Shown piece by piece: positions 34,169 through 43,102 of a stretch of DNA of 64,000 bases (positions are counted from its first letter, which is position 1; each line of letters starts with the position of its first letter). The position numbers and the translations under genes are program-made. This DNA is from Burkholderia territorii (GTDB lineage Bacteria > Pseudomonadota > Gammaproteobacteria > Burkholderiales > Burkholderiaceae), in contig NZ_CADFEJ010000004.1 of assembly GCF_902833055.1 (NCBI RefSeq), forward strand, positions 310,001 through 374,000. Direction: 5' to 3'. The notes under the pieces are model-generated. The model made no database searches and was not told the DNA's origin. It saw nothing but the letters and a program-made list of their open reading frames with translations.

Positions 34169-35344
34169 TTATTTGCTGAGTGCGCGCATCGCGGTTTCGA
34201 GGCCCGCGAGCGTGAGCGGATACATGCGCTGGCCGAGGAGGTCGCGGATCACCGCGACCGATTGCCGGTACTCCCATAGCCGCTCGGGCTCGGGGTTCAG
34301 CCACGCATGGTGGGGGAATTGGTCCGCGAGGCGGCGCAGCCAGACGGCGCCGGCTTCCGGGTTGTTGTATTCGACCGAGCCGCCCGGTTGCAGCACCTCG
34401 TACGGGCTCATCGTCGCGTCGCCGACGAAGATCAGCTTGTAGTCGGGCGTGAACTTGTGCAGCACGTCCCACGTCGCGGTGCGCTCGGAATGGCGGCGGC
34501 GGTTGTTCTTCCACAGGTGGTCGTACACGCAATTGTGGAAGTAGTAGAACTCGAGATGCTTGAATTCCGCCTTCGCGGCCGAGAACAGTTCCTCGGTGCG
34601 CTTGATGTGGTCGTCCATCGAGCCGCCGACGTCGAGCAGCATCAGCACCTTCACGTTGTTGTGACGCTCGGGCACCATCCGCAGGTCGAGCCAGCCGGCG
34701 TTCGCGGCGGTGCTGCGAATCGTGCCCGGCAGATCGAGCTCTTCGGCCGCGCCTTCGCGCGCGAAGCGCCGCAGGCGCCGCAACGCGACCTTGATGTTGC
34801 GCGTGCCGATCTCGACCGAATCGTCGTAGTCGCGGTACGCGCGCGCCTCCCACACCTTGACCGCGGTGCGGTTGCCGTTCGACGGGCCGCCGATGCGCAC
34901 GCCTTCCGGGTTGTAGCCGCCGTGCCCGAACGGCGACGTGCCGCCGGTGCCGATCCACTTGTTGCCGCCTTCGTGGCGTTCCTTCTGCTCGTCGAGCAGT
35001 TCCTTCAGGCGCTCCATCAGCTTGTCGAGGCCGCCCATCGCTTCGATCTGCGCCTTTTCCTCCGGCGACAGTTCGCGCTCGAGACGCTTCTCGAGCCAGT
35101 CGAGCGGAATGTCGAACGCGTCGGACGGCAGCGCGGACACGCCATGGAAGTACGCGCCGAACGCCTGGTCGAACTTGTCGAAGTACTGCTCGTCCTTCAC
35201 GAGCGTCATCCGCGCGAGGAAGTAGAACGCGTCGATCGACGGCGAGATCAGCCCGGCCTTCAGCGATTCGAGCAGCGTCAGGTATTCCTTCACCGAGACG
35301 GGCAGCTTGGCTGCGCGCAGCGCGTAGAAGAAATTGAGCAGCAT
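34169..35344 (-). CDS. VWA-domain protein, CoxE-like (MoxR partner)
   Basis: 391 residues. The N-terminal 100 residues are helical (LLNFFYALRAAKLPVSVKEYLTLLESL), the middle is charged, and from about residue 230 there is a von Willebrand A domain with the metal site LDVGGSMDDH (D-x-G-x-S instead of the usual D-x-S-x-S, a variant seen in this family) and LIFVGDATMSPYE. With the MoxR ATPase encoded directly upstream it should form a chaperone-like pair that matures or remodels a partner complex. The partner is not evident here. Confidence 0.88.
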   Translation of the reverse strand: MLLNFFYALRAAKLPVSVKEYLTLLESLKAGLISPSIDAFYFLARMTLVKDEQYFDKFDQAFGAYFHGVSALPSDAFDIPLDWLEKRLERELSPEEKAQIEAMGGLDKLMERLKELLDEQKERHEGGNKWIGTGGTSPFGHGGYNPEGVRIGGPSNGNRTAVKVWEARAYRDYDDSVEIGTRNIKVALRRLRRFAREGAAEELDLPGTIRSTAANAGWLDLRMVPERHNNVKVLMLLDVGGSMDDHIKRTEELFSAAKAEFKHLEFYYFHNCVYDHLWKNNRRRHSERTATWDVLHKFTPDYKLIFVGDATMSPYEVLQPGGSVEYNNPEAGAVWLRRLADQFPHHAWLNPEPERLWEYRQSVAVIRDLLGQRMYPLTLAGLETAMRALSK

Positions 35345-35365
35345 GGCCGGGCCTTCGCGGGTGGG

Positions 35366-36208
35366 TTACCGGTTGTGCCGGTTCATGTAGACGAGGCGCT
35401 CGAGCAGGCTCAGATCCTGCTCGTTCTTCAGCAGCGCGCCGGCGAGCGGCGGCACGATCTGCTTCGCGTCGGCGCCGCGCAGCGCGTCGGCCGGGATGTT
35501 CTCGGCGAGCAGCAGCTTCAGCCAGTCGAGCAGTTCGGAGGTCGACGGCTTCTTCTTCAGCCCAGACACGCCGCGCAACTCGAAGAAGCTCTGCAGCGCC
35601 GCGTGCAGCAGCTCTTCGCGGATGTTCGGGAAGTGGACCGCGACGATCTTCTGCATCGTCGCCGCATCGGGGAACTGGATGTAGTGGAAGAAGCAGCGGC
35701 GCAGGAACGCGTCGGGCAGTTCCTTCTCGTTGTTCGACGTGATGATCACGAGCGGGCGGTGCTTCGCGCGTATCGTCTCGCGCGTCTCGTACACGTGGAA
35801 TTCCATGCGGTCGAGCTCGCGCAGCAGGTCGTTCGGGAATTCGATGTCGGCCTTGTCGATCTCGTCGATCAGCAGCACGCTCGGGCGCTCGGCGTCGAAC
35901 GCCTGCCACAGCACGCCCTTCACGATGTAGTTCGCGATGTCCTTCACGCGCTCGTCGCCGAGCTGCGAGTCGCGCAGCCGCGATACCGCGTCGTATTCGT
36001 ACAGCCCCTGCTGCGCCTTCGTCGTCGACTTGATGTGCCACTGCAGCAGCGGCATGCCGAGCGCGGCCGCCACTTCCTCGGCGAGCATGGTCTTGCCGGT
36101 GCCGGGCTCGCCCTTGATCAGCAGCGGGCGCTGCAGCGTCAGTGCGGCGTTGACCGCGAGCTTCAGGTCGTCGGTGGCGACGTAGTGCGAGGATCCTTCG
36201 AAACGCAT
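35366..36208 (-). CDS. MoxR-family AAA+ ATPase
   Basis: 280 residues: Walker A GEPGTGKTM at about 33-41, Walker B VLLIDEIDKAD at about 110-120, sensor 1 IITSNNEKELPDAFLRRC, then a helical lid. MoxR ATPases use ATP to insert cofactors or remodel complexes together with a VWA protein, here the next gene, 21 bases downstream. The start at 36208 excludes a non-conserved extension. Divergent from the cytochrome genes; a link to them is possible but unproven. Confidence 0.92.
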   Translation of the reverse strand: MRFEGSSHYVATDDLKLAVNAALTLQRPLLIKGEPGTGKTMLAEEVAAALGMPLLQWHIKSTTKAQQGLYEYDAVSRLRDSQLGDERVKDIANYIVKGVLWQAFDAERPSVLLIDEIDKADIEFPNDLLRELDRMEFHVYETRETIRAKHRPLVIITSNNEKELPDAFLRRCFFHYIQFPDAATMQKIVAVHFPNIREELLHAALQSFFELRGVSGLKKKPSTSELLDWLKLLLAENIPADALRGADAKQIVPPLAGALLKNEQDLSLLERLVYMNRHNR

Positions 36209-36346
36209 GGCGGCGCTCTTTCCTGGTCGCAAAAAAACCCAGTATAAGTCAGAAGGGCTGTCCGGTTGGCCCGCTGCCGCGTATCGTTGCGGGGCTGCGG
36301 CGGGGCGGACCGGGGTGCCATATGGACGCGTTCCCCGCCGACGCGG

Positions 36347-36352
36347 TACAAT
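36347..36352 (+). promoter_or_regulatory. candidate -10 element of the cytochrome c pair
   Basis: TACAAT lies 101 bases before the first cytochrome ATG, followed by a long T-run. No clear -35 is present. The rest of 36209-36453 holds no gene and serves as the divergent control region with the MoxR gene. Confidence 0.35.
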
Positions 36353-36453
36353 CTGGCCGTTTTTTTTGGCCTGCGTGGCGATCCGATAAGCAAAACGGCG
36401 CGGGCCGTTGCCGCTTCGGCGCCAGTTTCCCCTCAAGCTAGGTTACAAGAGCT

Positions 36454-36813
36454 ATGAACAAATTTGTCGGCAAACACGTCGTTGTCGCAGCGCTCGTGGC
36501 GCTCGCGGGCAGCGCGCAGGCGGCCGGTGTGGTCGGCAACCCGAAGGACGGGGCGAGCAAGGCCGCCATGTGCATCGGTTGCCACGGCATCCAGGATTAC
36601 CGCGCGGCGTACCCGGAGGTCTACCGGGTGCCGGTCCTCGGCGGCCAGAACCAGCAATACCTCGAGAACGCGCTGAAGGCCTACCGCAAGAAGGATCGTC
36701 ACTTCCCGTCGATGAACGCGATCGCCGGTTCGCTGACGGATCAGGACATCGCGGATCTGGCGGCCTACTACGCCGCCCAGAAGGCCGACACGAAGGACAA
36801 TCCCTACAAGTAA
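36454..36813 (+). CDS. periplasmic cytochrome c, class I
   Basis: 119 residues with a signal peptide cleaved after AQA at about residue 23, one haem-binding CIGCH near residue 40, and a distal methionine in FPSMNAIAGSLTDQDIADLAAYYA. It is a small soluble electron carrier of the c553/c5 style, likely serving a terminal oxidase. It precedes a second cytochrome c gene by 41 bases; the two probably arose by duplication and are co-transcribed. Confidence 0.92.
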   Translation: MNKFVGKHVVVAALVALAGSAQAAGVVGNPKDGASKAAMCIGCHGIQDYRAAYPEVYRVPVLGGQNQQYLENALKAYRKKDRHFPSMNAIAGSLTDQDIADLAAYYAAQKADTKDNPYK

Positions 36814-36854
36814 AGCGCGCGCCGCCGATTCTTACCGGCGGGACAGGAGCATTC

Positions 36855-37214
36855 ATGAACAACGCATTCAAGACGGCAGCGGTTGCACTGGCGGCCGGCC
36901 TCGCGATCGGTACCGCGCATGCGGCGGACACCGTGAAGGGCAAGGAACTGGTCGAGTCGCACAACTGCGCGGCCTGCCACGGCGCGCAGCTGAACAAGCC
37001 GATCAACGCAGAGTATCCGCGCCTCGCCGGCCAGCACGCCGACTATCTCGTATGGGCGATGCGCCAGTACCAGATGGGCCTGACGAACCCGCTGCTCGGC
37101 CGCAACAACGCGATCATGCAGGCGCAGGTGCAGAACCTGTCGGTCAACGACATGAAGGACATCGCGGCCTACATCGAGTCGCTGAAAGAGACCGATCTCG
37201 TCTTCAAGAAGTAA
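36855..37214 (+). CDS. periplasmic cytochrome c, class I (second copy)
   Basis: 119 residues, signal peptide cleaved after AHA (about residue 22), haem motif CAACH near residue 38, and distal Met in NNAIMQAQVQNLSVNDMKDIAAYIESL. Start at 36855 has ACAGGAG upstream. Partner of the preceding cytochrome; together they resemble the diheme cytochrome c4 arrangement split into two genes. A T-rich terminator follows. Confidence 0.92.
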   Translation: MNNAFKTAAVALAAGLAIGTAHAADTVKGKELVESHNCAACHGAQLNKPINAEYPRLAGQHADYLVWAMRQYQMGLTNPLLGRNNAIMQAQVQNLSVNDMKDIAAYIESLKETDLVFKK

Positions 37215-37248
37215 GCGCGCCGGGCCTTGCCGGTCCGTGCAGCCAGCG

Positions 37249-37275
37249 TACCCCGCCGCGGCGGGGTATTTTTTT
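37249..37275 (+). terminator. terminator after the cytochrome c genes
   Basis: TACCCCGCCG-CGGCGGGGTA is a perfect stem followed by seven T residues, 35 bases after the second cytochrome stop. Confidence 0.9.
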
Positions 37276-37286
37276 GTCCGCGGCGC

Positions 37287-37721
37287 TTAGTCGCGCGACG
37301 CGCGGCGCAGGATGCGCTGCAGGTACGCGTCCGTATCGGGCGGCGTGCCGGTACGTTGCGCTTCCCAGATCGTCTCGCCGAGGCATTCCATGATCATGTG
37401 CTGCGCCTCGTGGGTCGAGTCGAGCTTCGCGGCCAGCTTGTCGTGCGCGGCGCGGATGCCGGGCGGCTGGTCGATCGACAGCTGCTCGCTGATCGCGAGG
37501 TGCATCGACAGGTGCAGGAACGGGTTCGTGCGGCCTTCTTCGGGCGTGTAGTTGCGCGCGGCGGCGCCGTCGGCGTCCGCGAGGTCGTCGTGGTATTCGG
37601 GATGCTCGACGATCCAGTCGGCTGCCATCGCTTCCAGCGGCGTCAGGATCTCGCCGGCGCGCTGCTTGCGCCAGGTCTCGGTGAAAAAGCGACGGACCTC
37701 GTCGCGACTCGGATTGAACAT
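37287..37721 (-). CDS. DUF1841 protein
   Basis: 144 residues matching DUF1841: FNPSRDEVRRFFTETWRKQRAGEILTPLEAMAADWIVEHPEYHDDL at the start and NPFLHLSMHLAISEQLSIDQPPGIR in the middle. It is cytoplasmic and predicted mostly helical. The HPEYH and HLSMHLA histidines are conserved in the family and might bind metal, but function is unknown. Found mainly in betaproteobacteria. Start at 37721 leaves off a non-conserved extension. Confidence 0.88.
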   Translation of the reverse strand: MFNPSRDEVRRFFTETWRKQRAGEILTPLEAMAADWIVEHPEYHDDLADADGAAARNYTPEEGRTNPFLHLSMHLAISEQLSIDQPPGIRAAHDKLAAKLDSTHEAQHMIMECLGETIWEAQRTGTPPDTDAYLQRILRRASRD

Positions 37722-37990
37722 GGTGGGGACGCGTGGTGATTCGGGCGGCGTCATGCCGCGTCGCGCATTGTACGCCGGGTCGGCGCACGGCGCTGGCGGC
37801 GGGTGATGCCTGGGCGGGCGGCTTGAGGCTGCCAGCCGGCGGAGCGCGCCGCGTGAACCGGCGGCGACGTCGATCCGCATTGGCCAGCGCGTGCCGCGGC
37901 GCCGCGCAACGGGTAAGCGCGGGCTAGGCCGGCGGCCGCCGGGCCGCTACACTCCGACGATTGCCGTCGTCGCGCTCACACCGTTCCATC
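37722..37990. other. intergenic stretch, no gene seen
   Basis: GC-rich divergent gap between DUF1841 and an EamA gene. Apart from the two start regions I see no ORF, hairpin with T-run, or strong promoter hexamers. Confidence 0.5.
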
Positions 37991-38920
37991 ATGTCCGCCA
38001 CCGTTCGCTCATCGTCCGCCGCGCTGCAGGGCGCGTTCTATGTCGCGCTGTCCGCCGCCGCATTCGGCGCGATGGCAATCTTCGGCCGCTACGCGTATGC
38101 GGCCGGCGTCGACGTGCTCGGGCTGCTGATCGTGCGCTTCGCGATCGGCGGCGCGGTCCTTGCCGCGATCGCCCGGCACCGCCGCGTCGCGTGGCCGCGC
38201 GGTCGTGCGCTCGCGCCGCTCGTGGCGATGGGCGCGCTCGGCTACGTCGGGCAGTCGTTTTGCTATTTCAGCGCGCTCCAGCATGCGCAGGCGAGCCTCG
38301 TCGCGCTGCTGCTGTACCTGTATCCGGCATTCGTCACGCTGCTGGCCGCGTGGTGGCTCGGCGAGCGTCTCACGCGCGCGAAGGCGGTCGCGCTCGTGCT
38401 CTGTGTCGCCGGTTCCGCGCTGATGGTGGGCGGCGGCCACGGCGAGCCGCTCGGCATCGCGCTCGCGCTGGCCGCCGCGGTGATCTATTCGCTGTACATC
38501 GTCGGCGGCACGAAGGCGACGCGCGGTGTCGATCCGCTCGCGACCACCGCGATCATCTGCCTGTCGGCGACCGCGACGCTCATCGCGATCGCGATCGTGC
38601 GGACCGCCGCGTTCGGCGTGCCGCCGCGCTGGCCGGCGACGCCCGCCGGCTGGGCGTCGATGCTGGCGATCGCGCTGGTGTCGACGGTGGCCGCGATGCT
38701 CGCGTTCTTCGCAGGGCTCGAGCGGCTGGGCGCCGCGCGCACGTCGATGCTGTCGACGCTCGAACCGGTCGTGACGGTCGCGCTCGCGGCGCTGCTGTTC
38801 GGCGAGGCGCTGTCGCCGTTGCAGTGGGCGGGCGGCGTCGCGATCCTCGCGGCGGTGCTGGCGCTCGTGCGTGCGGGCGGTGCGGCCGCCGACGACGCGA
38901 CGGCGACATCCAACGCATAG
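37991..38920 (+). CDS. EamA/DMT-superfamily transporter
   Basis: 309 residues with ten membrane helices in two EamA repeats: AFYVALSAAAFGAMAIFGRYAYAAGVDVLGLLIVRFAIG early and MLSTLEPVVTVALAALLFGEALSPLQWAGG late. It is an inner-membrane metabolite exporter of unknown substrate. It has no adjacent operon partner. The ATG at 37991 was chosen because the first helix follows within about 12 residues. Confidence 0.85.
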   Translation: MSATVRSSSAALQGAFYVALSAAAFGAMAIFGRYAYAAGVDVLGLLIVRFAIGGAVLAAIARHRRVAWPRGRALAPLVAMGALGYVGQSFCYFSALQHAQASLVALLLYLYPAFVTLLAAWWLGERLTRAKAVALVLCVAGSALMVGGGHGEPLGIALALAAAVIYSLYIVGGTKATRGVDPLATTAIICLSATATLIAIAIVRTAAFGVPPRWPATPAGWASMLAIALVSTVAAMLAFFAGLERLGAARTSMLSTLEPVVTVALAALLFGEALSPLQWAGGVAILAAVLALVRAGGAAADDATATSNA

Positions 38921-39025
38921 CAGGGAAGGGAATCCGGCGGGTGCTCAACGGCGCGTGGTGCGCGGGGCACCGGGCACGCCGGGCGCGTGATGCGTGATGC
39001 ATGGCGCGCGTCACGCGCCCGCCGC

Positions 39026-39670
39026 TCACTCGTTCGGCGGCGGTGTCTTCGGCCGGAATTCGCACAGCGGCTCGATCGCGCAGTGCCAGCATTCGGGCTT
39101 GCGGGCCTTGCACACATAGCGACCGTGCAGAATCAGCCAGTGATGTGCGTCGTGCAGGAATTCCTTCGGCGTGAACTTCTCGAGCGCGGCCTCGACGGCT
39201 CGCACATCCTTGCCCGGCGCAAGCCCCGTACGATTCGCGACGCGGAAGATATGCGTGTCGACCGCGATCGTCGGCTGGCCGAACGCGGTATTCAGCACGA
39301 CGTTCGCGGTCTTGCGGCCCACGCCCGGCAGGCTTTCGAGCGCTTCGCGATCGGCCGGCACCTCGCCGTCGTAGCGTTCGAGCAGGATGTTGCACGTCGC
39401 GATCACGTTCTTCGCCTTGGTGCGGTACAGGCCGATCGTCTTGATGTAGTCGGCGACGCCTTCTTCACCGAGCGCGACGATTTGTCGCGGGGTGTTCGCC
39501 ACCGGGAACATCTTGCGCATCGCCTTGTTGACCGACACGTCGGTCGCCTGCGCCGACAGCATCACCGCGATCAGCAGCTCGAACGGCGTCGTGTATTCGA
39601 GCTCGGTGGTCGGATGCGGATTGAGGCTCTGCAGCGTTTCGTAGATCGCGCGTCGTTTGGAGGCGTTCAT
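39026..39670 (-). CDS. nth: endonuclease III
   Basis: 214 residues with all landmarks of Nth: helix-hairpin-helix [12 protein letters not shown] with catalytic K120, D138 in VDTHIFRV, and the 4Fe-4S cluster C187-x6-C194-x2-C197-x5-C203, at the same residue numbers as in E. coli. It removes oxidised pyrimidines and cleaves the abasic site. Its ATG overlaps the rnfB stop (ATGA), so the two are translationally coupled; E. coli also keeps nth next to its rnf/rsx genes. Confidence 0.97.
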   Translation of the reverse strand: MNASKRRAIYETLQSLNPHPTTELEYTTPFELLIAVMLSAQATDVSVNKAMRKMFPVANTPRQIVALGEEGVADYIKTIGLYRTKAKNVIATCNILLERYDGEVPADREALESLPGVGRKTANVVLNTAFGQPTIAVDTHIFRVANRTGLAPGKDVRAVEAALEKFTPKEFLHDAHHWLILHGRYVCKARKPECWHCAIEPLCEFRPKTPPPNE

Positions 39671-40548
39671 GAACGGTTCTTGTCGGGCGCCGTGCTCGGG
39701 CTGTTCCGGTCGTCGTTGTTCGGGGCGTCGTGATCGTTGCCGGCGGCCTCGGCGTCGCGCTGCGCCTGCTGTTCGGCGAGCCGCTTGCGGCGGGCTTCGG
39801 CCGCGTCGATCTGCGCCTGCACGGCCGCGCTCACGCCTTCGGTGTTCTTCGGCCCGGCGCCTTGCTCCGACAGTTCTTCCTTCTTCTTGCGAGCGCGCTC
39901 GAGCGCGGCGGCGATGATCGCGCGCTTCTTCGCTTCGGCGTCGTCGGCCGCGGCGCCTGGCTGTGCGGCGGCCGGCGCCGCCTTGGCCGAGCCCGCACTG
40001 GCCGCGCGGCGGGCGGCGGCGCGCGCTTCGGCGGCCTCGCGTTCGCGACGCTGGCGGGCGAGCCGCCGATCGTGGCGTTCGCGTGCGGCGTCCGCTTGTT
40101 CCTGCGACCATGCGTCCCAGCCGGTGCGCTCGCCGGTGACGGGAACCATCGCGATGCAGTCGACCGGGCAGGGCGGCACGCACAGGTCGCAGCCCGTGCA
40201 CAGCGATTCGACGATCGTGTGCATCTGCTTCGGTGCGCCGACGATCGCGTCGACCGGGCATGCCTGCATGCACAGCGTGCAGCCGATGCACAGGCTTTCG
40301 TCGATGAACGCGACGGCGCGCGGATGCTCGGTGCCGTTGACGGGGTTCAGCGGGATCACGGGCTTGCCGAGCAGCTTCGCGAGGCGTGCGATGCCTTCGG
40401 CGCCGCCCGGCGGGCACTGGTTGTAGTTCGCGTCGCCGGCGGCGATCGCGTCGGCGTACGGACGGCAGCCGTCATAGCCGCACTTCGTGCATTGGGTCTG
40501 GGGAAGCAGATCTTCGATGCGATCCGCGAGGGTCTTGGAATCGGTCAC
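39667..40548 (-). CDS. rnfB: RnfB-like iron-sulfur protein (orphan)
   Basis: 293 residues from a GTG start. An N-terminal 4Fe-4S site (CTKCGYDGC ... CPPGG, about 20-47) is followed by two ferredoxin clusters, [16 protein letters not shown] and [16 protein letters not shown], then an unusually long charged Ala/Glu/Arg-rich tail from about residue 150. It lacks the N-terminal membrane anchor of the canonical subunit, and rnfA, C, D, G, E are absent here. It probably acts as a soluble electron donor, perhaps to Nth or another Fe-S protein; that is inference. Confidence 0.85.
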   Translation of the reverse strand: MTDSKTLADRIEDLLPQTQCTKCGYDGCRPYADAIAAGDANYNQCPPGGAEGIARLAKLLGKPVIPLNPVNGTEHPRAVAFIDESLCIGCTLCMQACPVDAIVGAPKQMHTIVESLCTGCDLCVPPCPVDCIAMVPVTGERTGWDAWSQEQADAARERHDRRLARQRREREAAEARAAARRAASAGSAKAAPAAAQPGAAADDAEAKKRAIIAAALERARKKKEELSEQGAGPKNTEGVSAAVQAQIDAAEARRKRLAEQQAQRDAEAAGNDHDAPNNDDRNSPSTAPDKNRS

Positions 40549-40606
40549 GGTGACAACGGGCGCAGCAGCGCCGAATGGCTCTCGGCCGCGTATGCCTGCG
40601 GCCGGA

Positions 40607-40623
40607 AAGGTTTGCCAAACCTT
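40607..40623. promoter_or_regulatory. 17-bp perfect palindrome, operator candidate
   Basis: AAGGTTTG-C-CAAACCTT is a perfect inverted repeat in the rnfB/TetR divergent region, 59 bases upstream of rnfB and 178 bases before the TetR ATG. There is no T-run, so it is not a terminator. Size and symmetry suit a dimeric regulator. The remaining bases of 40549-40801 hold no gene. Confidence 0.5.
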
Positions 40624-40801
40624 GATTATCGCCGATTTCCCGCATTGCGCTGGACGCTGTCTGTGCGCATAATCGAACCGCTTTTTTGCAGGGGCTCAGC
40701 AGGGGGGCGGCCGCATGCGGTGCGCTCGTTCCAGGGCAGCCGGCGCCGAGGCGGTGGGGGTGCCGGTCCGGATCACGCGGCTCACATAGCAAAACGCCAC
40801 C

Positions 40802-41434
40802 ATGAATCAGCCAAAAATCAAAAGAGATCCTGAAGGTACCCGCCGCCGCATCCTGATGGCGGCCGCCGAAGAGTTCGCGAGTGGAGGGCTGTTCGGCGCA
40901 CGCGTCGACCAGATCGCACGCCGGGCCGAAACCAACGAGCGCATGCTCTATTACTACTTCGGCAGCAAGGAGCAGCTGTTTACGGCCGTGCTCGAACACG
41001 CGTTCTCCGCGCTGACCGACGCCGAACGCGTGCTCGATCTCGATGGCGTCGCGCCGGTCGAGGCCGTCACGCGGCTCGCGCACTTCGTGTGGGATTACTA
41101 CCGCGATCATCCGGAGCTGCTGCGGCTCATCAACAACGAGAACCTGCACGAAGCGCGCTACCTGCACAAGTCGACGCGGATCCGCGAGATGATGTCGCCG
41201 ATCGTCGCGAAGCTCGGCAACGTGCTAATGCGCGGCCAGAAGGCCGGTCTGTTTCGCAGCGACGTCGATCCGCTGCGCTTCTACGTGACGCTGTCGGGGC
41301 TCGGCTACTACATCGTATCGAACCGCTTCACGCTCGCTGCGACACTCGGCCGCGACTTCAGCGAAGCCGACGAGCGCGCGGAGATGGTCAGGATGAATAC
41401 CGAGGTGCTGCTCGCGTATCTGTTGCGACGCTGA
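40802..41434 (+). CDS. TetR/AcrR-family transcriptional regulator
   Basis: 210 residues: helix-turn-helix at about 13-60 (TRRRILMAAAEEFASGGLFGARVDQIARRAETNERMLYYYFGSKEQLF) and a helical ligand domain with FVWDYYRDHPELLRLINNENLHEARYL, of the type seen in repressors of small-molecule catabolism. The target is not certain; the 17-bp palindrome upstream is a candidate site, and phaZ lies downstream but is convergent. Ends in a terminator. Confidence 0.9.
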   Translation: MNQPKIKRDPEGTRRRILMAAAEEFASGGLFGARVDQIARRAETNERMLYYYFGSKEQLFTAVLEHAFSALTDAERVLDLDGVAPVEAVTRLAHFVWDYYRDHPELLRLINNENLHEARYLHKSTRIREMMSPIVAKLGNVLMRGQKAGLFRSDVDPLRFYVTLSGLGYYIVSNRFTLAATLGRDFSEADERAEMVRMNTEVLLAYLLRR

Positions 41435-41476
41435 GCCCGCGCGCCAATTGGCGGGCCACGCCGGGCCGCCGGATAG

Positions 41477-41514
41477 AAAAACGCCGCCGTGCGCGAGCAA
41501 CGGCGGCGTTTTTG
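41477..41514. terminator. bidirectional terminator between TetR gene and phaZ
   Basis: AAAAACGCCGCCGT - GCGCGAGCA - ACGGCGGCGTTTTT pairs over 11 GC-rich positions plus flanking A/T runs on both sides, serving the two convergent genes. Confidence 0.85.
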
Positions 41515-41531
41515 CGTCCGAACGCGGTGCG

Positions 41532-43019
41532 TCAGGCGGCCTTGCGCGCGCGAACGGGTTTGGCGCGCGTGCCGCCCGCGCGTTTCGCGGCCGGTGCGGC
41601 CTTCGCGGTGGCCGTCTTGGCGGGCGCAACGGTCACGGCCGGCGCCTTCGCGCGCGTGCGCTTCGCGGCGGTCGCGCGCGCCGTCGACTCGTGCTGCGGC
41701 GTGGCGGCCGGCGCGGCACCGATCGTGGTGGCGTCCTGCGCATCGGCAGGCAGCTTCGCCGCGCCGTTCTTCGGTTCCGGCGCGTGCTCGCGGATGAAGT
41801 CGCGCAGTTGCGGATAGATGATCGTGCGCCAGCGGCGGCCCGAGAAGATCCCGTAATGACCGCACTTCTCGGCGGTCAGGCTGCGGCGGTCGTCCTGCGG
41901 GATGCCGGTGCACAGCTCGTGCGCGACGTGTGTCTGGCCGCTGCCCGAGATGTCGTCGAGTTCGCCCTCGATCGTCATCAGCGCGGTGTGCTTGATGTCC
42001 TGCGGGCGCACGCGCTCGCCTTCGACGTCCCATGTGCCTTCCGCGAGCCGGAATTCCTGGAACACGACGCGGATCGTCTCGAGGTAGTACTCGGCCGCCA
42101 TGTCGAGCACCGCGTTGTACTCGTCGTAGAAGCGGCGGTGTGCCTCGGCGTCATCCTCGTCGCCGCGCAGCAGGCTCTGGTAGAAGTCCCAGTGCGATTG
42201 CGCGTGGCGTTCCGGATTCATCGCGACGAAGCCCGTGTGCTGCAGGAAGCCCGGATAGACGTGGCGGCCTTCGCCCGGATAGTTCGCGGGCACCGTGTGG
42301 ATCACGTTGTTCTCGAACCACGCGGTCGAGTGTTGCGTTGCGAGCGAGTTCACCGACGTCGGGCTGCGGCGCGCGTCGATCGGGCCGCCCATCATCGTCA
42401 TCGTGAGCGGCGTGTCCTCGCCTCGGCTCGCCATCAGCGAGATCGCCGCGAGCACCGGCACGGTCGGCTGGCACACGGAGATCACGTGCAGGTTGCGTGC
42501 GCCGATGTGGCGGATGAATTCCTGGATGTACGCGATGTAGTCGTGCAGGTGGAACGGGCCGACTTCGACCGGCACCATCCGCGCGTCGATCCAGTCGGTG
42601 ATGTACACCTTGTGATCCTGCAGCAGCGTGCGCACGGTGTCGCGCAGCAGCGTCGAGTGGTGGCCCGACAGCGGCGCGCAGACGAGCACGACCGGCTCGT
42701 CCTTCAATTGCGTGACGGCATCGGCGTCGTCCGAATAGCGTTTGAAGCGCAGCAGCCGGCAGAACGGCTTCTCGATGATCGTCTGCTCGACGATCGGGAT
42801 GTTGTGGCCGTCCTTGACGATCTGATGAATGTTGAATTCGGGCTTCTCGTAATCCTTGCCGAGCCGGTACATCAGCTCGTACGCGGCGGCCATCCGCGTC
42901 GCGCCGGGCATCAGCGAGAACGGGCTGGACGGATTGGCGAACGATTTGGAGGCGGCCTGGGCCCAGGCCGTGAGCGGGCTCAGCATCGCCCGCTGGAATT
43001 CGTGCAATTGGTAAAGCAT
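41532..43019 (-). CDS. phaZ: intracellular PHB depolymerase
   Basis: 495 residues. C183 in ISVCQPTVP is the catalytic cysteine that replaces serine in the alpha/beta-hydrolase nucleophile elbow of the Ralstonia PhaZ1 family, at the identical residue number. Other landmarks are TDWIDARMVP and TAEKCGHYGIFSGRRWR (catalytic His). It mobilises cytoplasmic poly-3-hydroxybutyrate granules. The last 65 residues are a Lys/Ala/Thr-rich tail (KRTRAKAPAVTVAPAKTATA) resembling the granule- and DNA-binding tails of phasins and PhaM. Two TGCA repeats lie in the promoter region. Confidence 0.95.
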   Translation of the reverse strand: MLYQLHEFQRAMLSPLTAWAQAASKSFANPSSPFSLMPGATRMAAAYELMYRLGKDYEKPEFNIHQIVKDGHNIPIVEQTIIEKPFCRLLRFKRYSDDADAVTQLKDEPVVLVCAPLSGHHSTLLRDTVRTLLQDHKVYITDWIDARMVPVEVGPFHLHDYIAYIQEFIRHIGARNLHVISVCQPTVPVLAAISLMASRGEDTPLTMTMMGGPIDARRSPTSVNSLATQHSTAWFENNVIHTVPANYPGEGRHVYPGFLQHTGFVAMNPERHAQSHWDFYQSLLRGDEDDAEAHRRFYDEYNAVLDMAAEYYLETIRVVFQEFRLAEGTWDVEGERVRPQDIKHTALMTIEGELDDISGSGQTHVAHELCTGIPQDDRRSLTAEKCGHYGIFSGRRWRTIIYPQLRDFIREHAPEPKNGAAKLPADAQDATTIGAAPAATPQHESTARATAAKRTRAKAPAVTVAPAKTATAKAAPAAKRAGGTRAKPVRARKAA

Positions 43020-43102
43020 GCAGACTACTCCCGCGTGGGGGACGGTGCGCAAGGGCGGCGTGGGGCGTCGCGGCGTGCCGTGTGGGTCAGCGACCGGCCA
43101 TG

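Noticed and set aside
36408-36453. Upstream in-frame extensions of the cytochrome, helicase, FtsK and dnaE genes
   Set aside because: Extensions are Arg/Pro-rich with no similarity to family N-termini, while the chosen starts open on signal peptides, membrane helices or conserved domains.
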